From contig PLEB01000339.1 of assembly GCA_003136915.1 (NCBI GenBank), positions 1 through 7,334 on the forward strand: a stretch of 7,334 nt of DNA, given 5' to 3'. The notes beneath the pieces were generated by a model. It worked only from the letters and a program-made list of their open reading frames with translations. It did no database searches and had not been told where the DNA came from. Below, piece after piece: positions 1 to 6,111 of this stretch (position 1 is its first letter; each line of letters begins with the position of its first letter). Source of the DNA: Chitinophagaceae bacterium (GTDB lineage Bacteria > Bacteroidota > Bacteroidia > Chitinophagales > Chitinophagaceae). The translations under genes and the position numbers were made by a program.

Positions 1-7
1 TTTACTG

Positions 8-15
8 CAAAATTA
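8..15 (-). promoter_or_regulatory. Candidate Bacteroidota -7 element reading out of the left edge
   Basis: On the minus strand this reads TAATTTTG, an exact match to the TAnnTTTG -7 consensus of the main Bacteroidota sigma factor. It would drive a divergent gene lying to the left of the window. I see no good TTG-type -33 element 19-21 bases upstream, and the target gene is not visible, so this remains a weak call. Confidence 0.2.
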
Positions 16-71
16 ATGTAAAGGTTTAACTCAGATTGGACGCTGGGCACGCCTTTTTCATAAATTGCCTT

Positions 72-683
72 ATGCTTCTCACTTTACATCCGACTAATCC
101 CCAGGAAAGAAACGTTAAGATCATTGTGGATTGCCTCTTATCCGGAGGCGTGATTATTTATCCGACAGACACGATCTATGGACTTGGTTGTGATATTTTT
201 CATCATAGGGCCATTGAACGGATTTGTAAGATAAAGCAGATCAATCCTGAAAAAGCGCAACTTTCTTTTGTTTGTTACGATCTCAGCCATCTGAGCAACT
301 ATACGAAGAGCATTTCCACGCCTTTGTACCGCGTACTTAAGAATCATTTACCCGGCGCCTACACTTTTATTCTGCCAGCAAGCAGGGAAGTGCCAAAAAT
401 TTTGAAGAGCCGTAAGAACACCATTGGCCTTCGCGTGCCCGACAATCTGATTGCACGAACCATTGTAAAAGAACTCGGTCACCCTGTTCTCAGTACTTCG
501 CTGCCGGGAGCAAATGTGGAAGATTATACCGATCCCCAAATTATTTATGCGCATTTTAAGACACAGGTAGACATTGTCGTCGATGGCGGTGCGGGTCATA
601 CCATTCCTTCCACTATTATTGATTATACTTCCGGAGATGCGGTCCTGCTCAGAAAAGGTGCGGGTGAATGGGCGGAAAGCTGA
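72..683 (+). CDS. YciO/Sua5/YrdC-family protein (L-threonylcarbamoyladenylate synthase-like)
   Basis: A 203-residue single-domain YrdC-fold protein. Proven family members make threonylcarbamoyl-AMP from threonine, bicarbonate and ATP for t6A37 modification of ANN-decoding tRNAs in the cytoplasm. Visible signatures, numbered from the chosen ATG, are GGVIIYPTDTIYGLGCD (25-41), the nucleotide-site stretch KIKQINPEKAQLS (53-65), PGAYTFIL (94-101), IGLRVPDN (118-125), STSLPGAN (141-148) and PSTIID (179-184). The opening LHPTNPQER and the FVCYDLSHLSNYT segment are closer, as I recall them, to the E. coli YciO subgroup than to TsaC, so full t6A activity is not certain. It lacks the extra C-terminal Sua5 domain. 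An in-frame TTG at 36 would add 12 residues; ATG 72 is preferred because family members begin just before the HPxNPQxR segment. TAAATTGC at 61-68 is a poor -7-like match just before this ATG. The 3' end overlaps the convergent rnhB by 61 bp. Confidence 0.9.
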   Translation: MLLTLHPTNPQERNVKIIVDCLLSGGVIIYPTDTIYGLGCDIFHHRAIERICKIKQINPEKAQLSFVCYDLSHLSNYTKSISTPLYRVLKNHLPGAYTFILPASREVPKILKSRKNTIGLRVPDNLIARTIVKELGHPVLSTSLPGANVEDYTDPQIIYAHFKTQVDIVVDGGAGHTIPSTIIDYTSGDAVLLRKGAGEWAES

Positions 684-1261
684 GTAGGAAGTATATTAAA
701 GCTGTGGCGGTGGTAAGAACATAATCCGTGTTCTTCTATTCCCCTGCGATGTTCCGGTGTGCCATATCCTTTATTATCATACCAGTTATAGTGTGGGAAT
801 TTTTTATGGAGGCGCTGCATGTATTCATCACGATAAGTTTTTGCCAGGATACTTGCTGCGGCTATGGAAGCGTAAATGCCATCCCCTCTGATAACGCAGA
901 GATGCGGAATTCTTTTATATTTCGTGAAGATTTGTCCATCGATCAGCAGGAATTCCGGAGGATTTCTTAATTTCTTCAGGGCGAGATGCATAGCTTTAAA
1001 AGAAGCGCGAAGGATATTGATCCGGTCAATTTCATCATTGCTCACCTGCGCAACAGCGTAGTCCACGGCGTGGACCTCAATAAAAGCTCTCAGTTCTACC
1101 CTTATTTCCGGAGGCACTTGTTTGGAATCATTCAATAACGGATGATAGAAATCCATGGGAAGGACCACCGCTGCAGCGAATACAGGTCCTGCATAACAAC
1201 CGCGACCTGCTTCGTCGCAGCCCGCTTCGCGCAAAGAAGGATGATGGAAAGACTTGAGCAA
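623..1261 (-). CDS. rnhB: Ribonuclease HII
   Basis: Cytoplasmic endonuclease that cuts the RNA strand of RNA-DNA hybrids and single ribonucleotides in DNA, using two metal ions. Numbered from the longer GTG start at 1306, the motifs are AGCDEAGRG (29-36, catalytic Asp31 and Glu32), LLIDG with Asp123, GDG (141-143) followed by SIAAASILAKTYRD with Asp160, GYGTPEH (180-186) and HRHSF (199-203). The four acidic catalytic residues of the family are all present. The start is uncertain. GTG at 1306 gives 227 residues; TTG at 1261 gives 212 and an N-terminus LLKSFHHPSLREAGCDEAGRG, the usual length ahead of the motif, and it places a TATTTTTG box just upstream rather than inside the gene. I chose TTG on that basis. 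About 20 C-terminal residues after HSFNILPTQL lie antisense to the end of the neighbouring YciO/Sua5 gene and look like an extension beyond the family core. Confidence 0.95.
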   Translation of the reverse strand: MLKSFHHPSLREAGCDEAGRGCYAGPVFAAAVVLPMDFYHPLLNDSKQVPPEIRVELRAFIEVHAVDYAVAQVSNDEIDRINILRASFKAMHLALKKLRNPPEFLLIDGQIFTKYKRIPHLCVIRGDGIYASIAAASILAKTYRDEYMQRLHKKFPHYNWYDNKGYGTPEHRRGIEEHGLCSYHRHSFNILPTQLSAHSPAPFLSRTASPEV

Positions 1262-1275
1262 GAAAAATCTTTGAC

Positions 1276-1283
1276 CAAAAATA
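1276..1283 (-). promoter_or_regulatory. Candidate -7 promoter element for rnhB
   Basis: The minus strand reads TATTTTTG, an exact TAnnTTTG match. It ends 14 bases before the TTG codon at 1261, so transcription would begin a few bases upstream of that codon and past the GTG at 1306. No clear -33 TTG sits at the usual 19-21 base spacing (the region reads AAGTGG). The call rests on the -7 match and its position. Confidence 0.3.
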
Positions 1284-1348
1284 ATGGAATGAACCGTTTT
1301 GGCCACTTAATCAATTAAATAGTTATCTACATGCGGGCCTGAATGAAT

Positions 1349-1356
1349 TATTTTTG
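1349..1356 (+). promoter_or_regulatory. Candidate -7 promoter element for ctaA
   Basis: The plus strand reads TATTTTTG, an exact TAnnTTTG match, ending four bases before ATG 1361. A start site at the usual distance would fall at or beside that ATG, giving a leaderless or nearly leaderless mRNA and excluding the upstream ATG at 1343. The region about 21 bases upstream (GTTATC at 1322-1327) is only a weak -33 candidate. Confidence 0.35.
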
Positions 1357-1360
1357 CCCA

Positions 1361-2431
1361 ATGAGCATATGGAAGACCCGCTCTGCCAACCGGGCTGTTG
1401 CCCTTTGGGTTCTGGGAGGAACCTGTATGTTGATGATTCAGGTAATGCTGGGTGGCATAACGCGGCTGACCGGTTCGGGTCTTTCCATTACTGAATGGAA
1501 CGTGATTACCGGAGTTGTTCCTCCGATGAATCATCAGCAATGGTTGTTGGAATTCGACAGGTACAGGCAAACACAACAATACCATTTACTGAATGCCGGT
1601 TTCAGCCTTTCCGATTTCAAATTTATTTTTTTCTGGGAATGGTTCCACCGGTTATGGGGCAGGCTGGTAGGCCTGGTATTTATTGTAGGTTTTATTTTCC
1701 TCCTGCTTAAGAGAAAAATGAAAACCGACATGATCCGTCCCCTGCTGATCCTTTTTTTGCTCGGTGCGCTTCAGGGTGTTATAGGTTGGATCATGGTGAT
1801 CAGCGGGTTAACCGGAGATGCGCTTTATGTGGAACCTGCGAAACTCGCCCTGCATTTTATTTTTGCCATGGCCCTCATCGCGTATGCATTCTGGTTTTCC
1901 CTACATCTGTTGTTTCCGATAACACGCATACGCAATGCCCGGGGTTTACGCTGGTTTTCAGTAGTGCTTGTGGTCATGATTTTTATTCAAATGATCTATG
2001 GAGCTATGATGGCTGGTCATAAGGCAGCTGCTGCCGCGCCTACCTGGCCAACCATTAACGGGGATTGGATCCCGGGTAGCTTATCCAGAAATTCCCCCTG
2101 GTATCTCAACCTGGTGGATAATAATATTTGTATCCAGTTCATCCACCGGGGACTTGCATACCTGATATTCCTGGGTATCCTGATATGGACAGTAAGGCTT
2201 TTCTCTTCCGGGCTCCTTCGTTATGTACGAACGAAACTGCTTGCGCCGCTCGGCCTGGTGTGCCTTCAGGTGTTGCTGGGTATTCTTGCTGTGTTGACGA
2301 GTCCGGGCATCGTTGCCAACCGATGGGTTTTTTTTGATTGGATGGCCCTGCTGCATCAGCTTACGGGCATGCTTTTATTACTGAGCCTGATCTATGCGGT
2401 ATATGTGTTGAGACCAGGCCGTCTGAAATAA
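1361..2431 (+). CDS. ctaA: Heme A synthase, COX15/CtaA family
   Basis: Integral membrane enzyme that oxidises the C8 methyl group of heme O to a formyl group, making heme A for aa3-type cytochrome oxidase. About eight hydrophobic segments are visible. Numbered from the ATG at 1343, they lie near 19-38, 102-122, 134-155, 166-190, 203-222, 265-287, 297-320 and 334-356. Diagnostic motifs are GGITRLTGSGLSITEW (37-52), VVPP (58-61), FFWEWFHRLWGR (96-107), WPTINGDWIP (235-244), IHRG (267-270) and LLHQLTG (336-342). The four heme-ligand histidines fit His102, His171, His268 and His338, one pair in each half, as in the internally duplicated CtaA fold. The paired loop cysteines of Bacillus CtaA are absent, so this is the COX15-like type. 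ATG 1361 is preferred over ATG 1343 because its N-terminus MSIWKTRS suits the family and a TATTTTTG box overlaps the longer form. rnhB lies divergently upstream. No other oxidase genes are in the window. Confidence 0.95.
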   Translation: MSIWKTRSANRAVALWVLGGTCMLMIQVMLGGITRLTGSGLSITEWNVITGVVPPMNHQQWLLEFDRYRQTQQYHLLNAGFSLSDFKFIFFWEWFHRLWGRLVGLVFIVGFIFLLLKRKMKTDMIRPLLILFLLGALQGVIGWIMVISGLTGDALYVEPAKLALHFIFAMALIAYAFWFSLHLLFPITRIRNARGLRWFSVVLVVMIFIQMIYGAMMAGHKAAAAAPTWPTINGDWIPGSLSRNSPWYLNLVDNNICIQFIHRGLAYLIFLGILIWTVRLFSSGLLRYVRTKLLAPLGLVCLQVLLGILAVLTSPGIVANRWVFFDWMALLHQLTGMLLLLSLIYAVYVLRPGRLK

Positions 2432-2443
2432 TTTTCTCCCAGC

Positions 2444-2471
2444 CTTTCCGTTAATAAATACAATCGGAAAG
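2444..2471 (+). repeat. Short inverted repeat between ctaA and the patatin gene
   Basis: CTTTCCG at 2444-2450 and CGGAAAG at 2465-2471 are a perfect 7-bp inverted repeat around a 14-base AT-rich loop, starting 12 bases after the ctaA stop codon. It could be a weak transcription terminator or attenuating hairpin, but no T-tract follows, so I do not call it an intrinsic terminator. The rest of the 86-base gap shows no strong promoter; TAAATTCA at 2492-2499 is only a partial -7 match. Co-transcription of the two genes therefore remains possible. Confidence 0.4.
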
Positions 2472-2517
2472 TCCTGTAGCTGGTTTTGGTCTAAATTCAT
2501 ACATATCGCGGAACCTC

Positions 2518-4743
2518 ATGATCTATTACCTGAAGTCTATTTATTTTTCCTTTCCTGTTCAACTGGTCATTCTTTACCTGAAGAAATTTCAGGTATTGTT
2601 GATTTTCTGGTATATCCTTTTCTCTACTTTTCATGGCGGATTCCTGCATTCCTTCGGGGCCGATGCTTTATTTATGGCGCCGGAATACCTGAATAATGTA
2701 AATGCCCTGAGCGCAGGCATAGTCGGTGCCGGCCTCGGGGCATTTATTATAAGCTGGAATGTAACCACTTTCATTCTTTTCAGCCGCCACTTTCGATTCC
2801 TGGCAACTACCAGCCGTCCATTTCTAAAATACTGCACCAATAATTTTATTCTTCCCGGCTGCCTGCTAATCGATTATTTCATTCAGGCCGTCGAATTCGA
2901 CAGAACAAAGGAGTTAATGACCAATGGAGAAATTGCGTGGATGATTGCCGGATTCCTCACCGGATTTTTTCTGGTGATCGGGCTTTCCATGTTGTATTTC
3001 TTCGAGGCCGACAGGTCCATTATCCGGCAAATGACTCCGCTGATCACAAATCCTAAATTATTTAAATCGCAGTTCCGTCCAAAAGATACGCAGCTGAGTC
3101 CCAGCCGTCTTATCAGGGTGGAATGGTATCTCAACAGTCCTTTAAGCGTAAGACCCGTGAGGGATGTATCGCATTACAGTAAGGAATTTATTGAAAGGAT
3201 TTTCAGCAGGCATCATTTTGCTGCAATTCTTTCTATATTCCTGGCCTTCCTGGTATTGGTCGTGGTGGGATTTTTTATGGATGAACCGTTTTTCCAGTTG
3301 CCGGCAGCAGCAAGTATTTTTCTTTTCTTTTCCATCCTGATCTCTTTATCCGGAGCCTTCTCTTATTTTCTGCAAAGCTGGAGCATTCCTTTTCTCATTG
3401 CACTTTTCCTGCTCCTGAATCTGCTTTACCGGTATGATGTGATCGATCCCACCAACAAAGCATACGGATTAAATTACACGAACCGTGCTGAGCGTCCCTT
3501 GTATGATCGTGATCATCTGCTTGCACTTTGTTCGCCCGATAAGGTTCAGCATGATGAATCGCAGATGCTTGAAATCCTGGAGAAATGGAAGAAAAAACAA
3601 ACAGAACAAAAGCCTCTGATGCTGATCATTAACACCAGTGGAGGTGGGAGCCGGAGCGCAGCATTTACTATGAATGTGCTGCAGAAGCTGGATGCGCAGA
3701 TGGGCGGAAAACTCATGGATAAGACTTTTCTGATCACGGGCGCATCCGGTGGTATGTTTGGTGCTGCTTATTTCCGCGCACTTGCCCGCATGAAGGAAGG
3801 CGATCCCAGTATCAATCTCCAGGACCACAAATACACCGATGCAATTTCTGAGGACCTGCTCAATCCGTTATTTTCGTCTTTTGTCGCGCGCGACCTTGCC
3901 TCGCCGGCACAAAAATTCAAGGTGGGCAACTATGAGTATATAAAGGACCGGGGATACGCTTTCGAGCAAAAACTGAATATCAATACCCATGGTGTCCTGG
4001 ACCGTCAACTGCGCGATATTGCACCGGACGAAAAAGAAGCGCGCATTCCCCTGCTGTTATTGAGTTCTGTAATCACGCGGGACAGTCGCACGATGCTTAT
4101 CAGCAGCCAGCCCATCAGTTTTCTCATGCGACCCGTATACGACAGCACGAGGATCATGGGCATAGATCCGGATGCGGTGGATTTCTGCAGCTTACTTAAT
4201 AAACAGGATCCGTTCAATATCCGGTTGCTGACTGCACTTCGCATGAATGCTACTTTCCCTTATGTGCTGCCCAATGTATGGTTGCCCACAAATCCAGTGA
4301 TAGACGTGATGGACGCAGGATTCCGCGACAATTTCGGTGAGCAGGTGGCAATCCGCTTTCTGCGCGTATTTCGCGATTGGATCCTTCAGAATACAAGAGG
4401 TGTTGTTCTGATCCAGATCCGTGACCGCAAGATCGGCGGATGGGAAACTCCTTTTGAATCAAAAGATATCACCGAAATCATCACCAAGCCGGTATTGTTG
4501 CTTCAATATAACTGGTATAAAATGCAGGAATATAACCAGGATGACCTGTTGAGTGTCTTTGAGGGATTGATGGGAGATCATTTTTATAAAACGACCTTTC
4601 AGTATCAACCGAAAAAAGTCAATGAAGGTGTCTCGCTCAATTTTCATCTTACCCGCCAGGAGAAACTGGATGTAGCCAATGCATTGAATTTGCCCGTTAA
4701 CCAGATAATGTTCAGGAAAGTGGATTCTTTGGCCAATCCTTGA
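2518..4743 (+). CDS. Polytopic membrane protein with C-terminal patatin-like phospholipase domain
   Basis: A 741-residue protein in two parts. Residues 1-305 hold about six or seven hydrophobic segments (near 13-35, 63-89, 105-125, 141-163, 233-254, 262-285 and 288-304), with a soluble stretch at about 165-230. From about 365 comes a patatin-like serine hydrolase domain. It shows the oxyanion-hole motif SGGGSR (374-379), the nucleophile elbow GASGG with Ser410, ATFPY (578-582) and the catalytic-aspartate motif MDAGFRDNFG with Asp599, giving an intact Ser-Asp dyad. In most patatins the last motif is DGG or DGA; here it is DAG. Patatins hydrolyse acyl esters of membrane lipids, so a lipase or phospholipase anchored at the inner membrane, with its catalytic domain probably cytoplasmic, is the likely role. 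The actual substrate is unknown. The ATG is the only good start. It follows ctaA on the same strand after 86 bp; its stop codon abuts heptad inverted repeat 1. Confidence 0.85.
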   Translation: MIYYLKSIYFSFPVQLVILYLKKFQVLLIFWYILFSTFHGGFLHSFGADALFMAPEYLNNVNALSAGIVGAGLGAFIISWNVTTFILFSRHFRFLATTSRPFLKYCTNNFILPGCLLIDYFIQAVEFDRTKELMTNGEIAWMIAGFLTGFFLVIGLSMLYFFEADRSIIRQMTPLITNPKLFKSQFRPKDTQLSPSRLIRVEWYLNSPLSVRPVRDVSHYSKEFIERIFSRHHFAAILSIFLAFLVLVVVGFFMDEPFFQLPAAASIFLFFSILISLSGAFSYFLQSWSIPFLIALFLLLNLLYRYDVIDPTNKAYGLNYTNRAERPLYDRDHLLALCSPDKVQHDESQMLEILEKWKKKQTEQKPLMLIINTSGGGSRSAAFTMNVLQKLDAQMGGKLMDKTFLITGASGGMFGAAYFRALARMKEGDPSINLQDHKYTDAISEDLLNPLFSSFVARDLASPAQKFKVGNYEYIKDRGYAFEQKLNINTHGVLDRQLRDIAPDEKEARIPLLLLSSVITRDSRTMLISSQPISFLMRPVYDSTRIMGIDPDAVDFCSLLNKQDPFNIRLLTALRMNATFPYVLPNVWLPTNPVIDVMDAGFRDNFGEQVAIRFLRVFRDWILQNTRGVVLIQIRDRKIGGWETPFESKDITEIITKPVLLLQYNWYKMQEYNQDDLLSVFEGLMGDHFYKTTFQYQPKKVNEGVSLNFHLTRQEKLDVANALNLPVNQIMFRKVDSLANP

Positions 4744-4890
4744 ATGGTTGATGGTTGATAGTTGATGGTTGACGGACGACGGCGAAAGTTTGACAACCGA
4801 ATTGAATTCTGTCCGAATGAATAAAAATGCTGGATTATAATTTGAAATTTGCACCTGAAGTCCATCAACCATCAACTATCAACCATCAAC
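4744..4890. repeat. Heptad inverted repeat 1 (long imperfect palindrome)
   Basis: The left arm (4747-4777) and right arm (4860-4890) are reverse complements at 30 of 31 positions, around an 82-base spacer. The left side is built of five 7-base units (4744-4778) of consensus ATGGTTG, beginning at the base after the patatin-gene stop codon; the third unit has A for G and the last becomes ACGGACG. The single mismatch is C-A on the plus strand and would be a G-U pair in a minus-strand transcript. It fills the gap between two convergent genes, so it might act as a bidirectional 3'-end structure. No T-tract follows either arm, so it is not a classical intrinsic terminator. No transposase gene is nearby. 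Confidence 0.85.
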
Positions 4891-4954
4891 GCTTTCAGGT
4901 CCATCAACCATCAACTATCAACCATCAACGCTTTCATGTCCATCAACCATCAAC
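4861..4954. repeat. 39-bp tandem repeat of the right arm, 2.4 copies
   Basis: Copies lie at 4861-4899, 4900-4938 and a partial one at 4939-4954. The two full copies differ only in the last two bases of the unit (GG versus TG). Each unit is the heptad right arm of inverted repeat 1 plus the linker GCTTTCAG or GCTTTCAT. The left arm can therefore pair equally with either full right-arm copy (4860-4890 or 4899-4929). The array ends five bases before the stop codon of the minus-strand lipid kinase gene. Confidence 0.9.
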
Positions 4955-4959
4955 CCTTC

Positions 4960-5862
4960 TCACGGGCGCAATAACTGAAAACAATTCTTTATTATCCTGA
5001 TATTAAATTCCGGACTGGTATCCCTTGGATCGCCATCAATATGGAGAGGGGCATTTGAAGGATTACGAATGCTGAACTGGTCGGTTTGCAAATAGAGAAT
5101 GTTTTTATTTTTCGTATAAGCCGATGCTGATTGGATGGCGTTGGTACCCGAAAGCTGATGCAACACCGAAAAGGGCAATAAGAGCTTATTCATTTTTTTT
5201 ACGATCACAATGTCCAGCAGCCCATCGCTCAGACTGGCTTTAGGAGCAATGGTAAAATGATTTCCAAACTGGTTGCCGTTGGCAATGCTGATAAAAAAAG
5301 CTTCTGTTTTCAATATTCCGTCATTTAGTTTGATTTCAAATGAATAGGGTTTGGCCTTAAAAAATTGAAGGCTGGCAACTTTGATATAGGTTTGAAGTCC
5401 CCGCTTTTTCTTTTTGGCAAAATGATGTGCCACCAGTGCATCAAAACCAATACCGCAAAGCATGCAGGAAAAATTTTCATTGATGTAGAAGGCATCGGTT
5501 CCATAAGCCTTTCCTTGGAAAATGATCTCGAGCGCCTTGCTGGTCTGCTTTGGAATTTTGGCTGCAAAAGCAAGCCCGTTACCTGAACCCATGGGAATTA
5601 TGCCCACACGCACGGGCACTCCTTTCAGGGTTTTTACAACTGCATTGACCGTTCCGTCACCACCGCAAATAACAACATCGGAAATGTGCTCTTCTTTTAC
5701 ACGTTTTCTGAGGAAATCATAATCGCCATCCGCTTTCGAGATAAGGATTTCAAAATCGATCCCCGCTTCCAGGGTCTTGCGGGATATCAGCGCTTTGACC
5801 TGCGCCTTTTTTTTCGTTCCAGAAATAGGGTTGATGAGATAAATGATTTTTCTTGGCATCAT
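4960..5862 (-). CDS. Diacylglycerol kinase family lipid kinase (YegS/DgkB type)
   Basis: A 300-residue soluble lipid kinase of the DAGK catalytic-domain family, which transfers phosphate from ATP to diacylglycerol, phosphatidylglycerol or sphingoid-type lipids at the membrane surface. Motifs in order are NPISG (11-15), the nucleotide-binding GGDGTVN (67-73), PMGSGNGLA (90-98), GIGFDA (137-142), SDGLLD (212-217) and HIDGDP (274-279) near the C-terminus. The last motif has Asp where many relatives have Glu (DGE), a conservative change. Length is normal for the bacterial family and there is no signal peptide or membrane segment. Two adjacent ATG codons (5860-5862 and 5857-5859) make the start ambiguous by one residue; no Shine-Dalgarno sequence is visible. 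The substrate cannot be read from the sequence; recycling of diacylglycerol or phosphorylation of a sphingoid base are both plausible in this phylum. It is convergent with the patatin-like gene and divergent from the acyltransferase gene. Confidence 0.9.
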   Translation of the reverse strand: MMPRKIIYLINPISGTKKKAQVKALISRKTLEAGIDFEILISKADGDYDFLRKRVKEEHISDVVICGGDGTVNAVVKTLKGVPVRVGIIPMGSGNGLAFAAKIPKQTSKALEIIFQGKAYGTDAFYINENFSCMLCGIGFDALVAHHFAKKKKRGLQTYIKVASLQFFKAKPYSFEIKLNDGILKTEAFFISIANGNQFGNHFTIAPKASLSDGLLDIVIVKKMNKLLLPFSVLHQLSGTNAIQSASAYTKNKNILYLQTDQFSIRNPSNAPLHIDGDPRDTSPEFNIRIIKNCFQLLRP

Positions 5863-6111
5863 TACAAGTTCAGTTGAACCACTCTTTTGCCGGCAATTTC
5901 GAGCATTATGAACAAACGAGCAGATATTACTCCGCAGATGACACCAAGCGCATTGCTATAGTGACTCCATACCGGCCGGGCGTACAGAGTAACTCAGAAC
6001 ATGTAACTGATTTGTATCTCTGAAAGGATTTTTATTGTAATTGCCTCCGCAGGATGGAAAAATGGCTTAAGTTTCCGAACTTGGCTTTCTTCCTGACGTG
6101 CTGCCACCAAA
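5863..6111. other. Divergent intergenic region, no convincing gene
   Basis: These 249 bases separate two divergently oriented genes and must contain both promoters. No exact TAnnTTTG box was found facing either gene. Minor features are a GTTCA/TGAAC inverted repeat with a 2-base centre at 5868-5879, an 8-bp palindrome CCGGCCGG at 5972-5979, and a direct repeat of GTAACT at about 5988 and 6003. No tRNA or structured RNA was recognised. Confidence 0.5.

Noticed and set aside
1307..1585. Minus-strand 92-codon frame antisense to the start of ctaA
   Set aside because: It overlaps the strongly conserved GGITRLTGSGLSITEW region of ctaA in antisense and has no recognisable motif of its own.
2444..2471. 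Intrinsic terminator after ctaA
   Set aside because: The stem is only 7 bp with a 14-base loop and no T-tract follows, so it was kept only as an inverted repeat.
4459..4875. Minus-strand 138-codon frame running from the repeat region into the patatin gene
   Set aside because: It is antisense to conserved patatin coding sequence, and its middle is translated from the heptad repeat.
4861..4954. Possible CRISPR array
   Set aside because: The regularly spaced 31-base repeats are separated by only 8 bases of nearly identical linker, not unique spacers, and no cas genes are present. They are tandem copies of one arm of an inverted repeat.
5863..5994. Minus-strand open frame of 43 codons whose TAA overlaps the first ATG of the lipid kinase gene (TAATG)
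   Set aside because: It suggests translational coupling, but it opens directly after a TGA with no plausible early start codon, and a run of this length is common by chance. No recognisable protein family.
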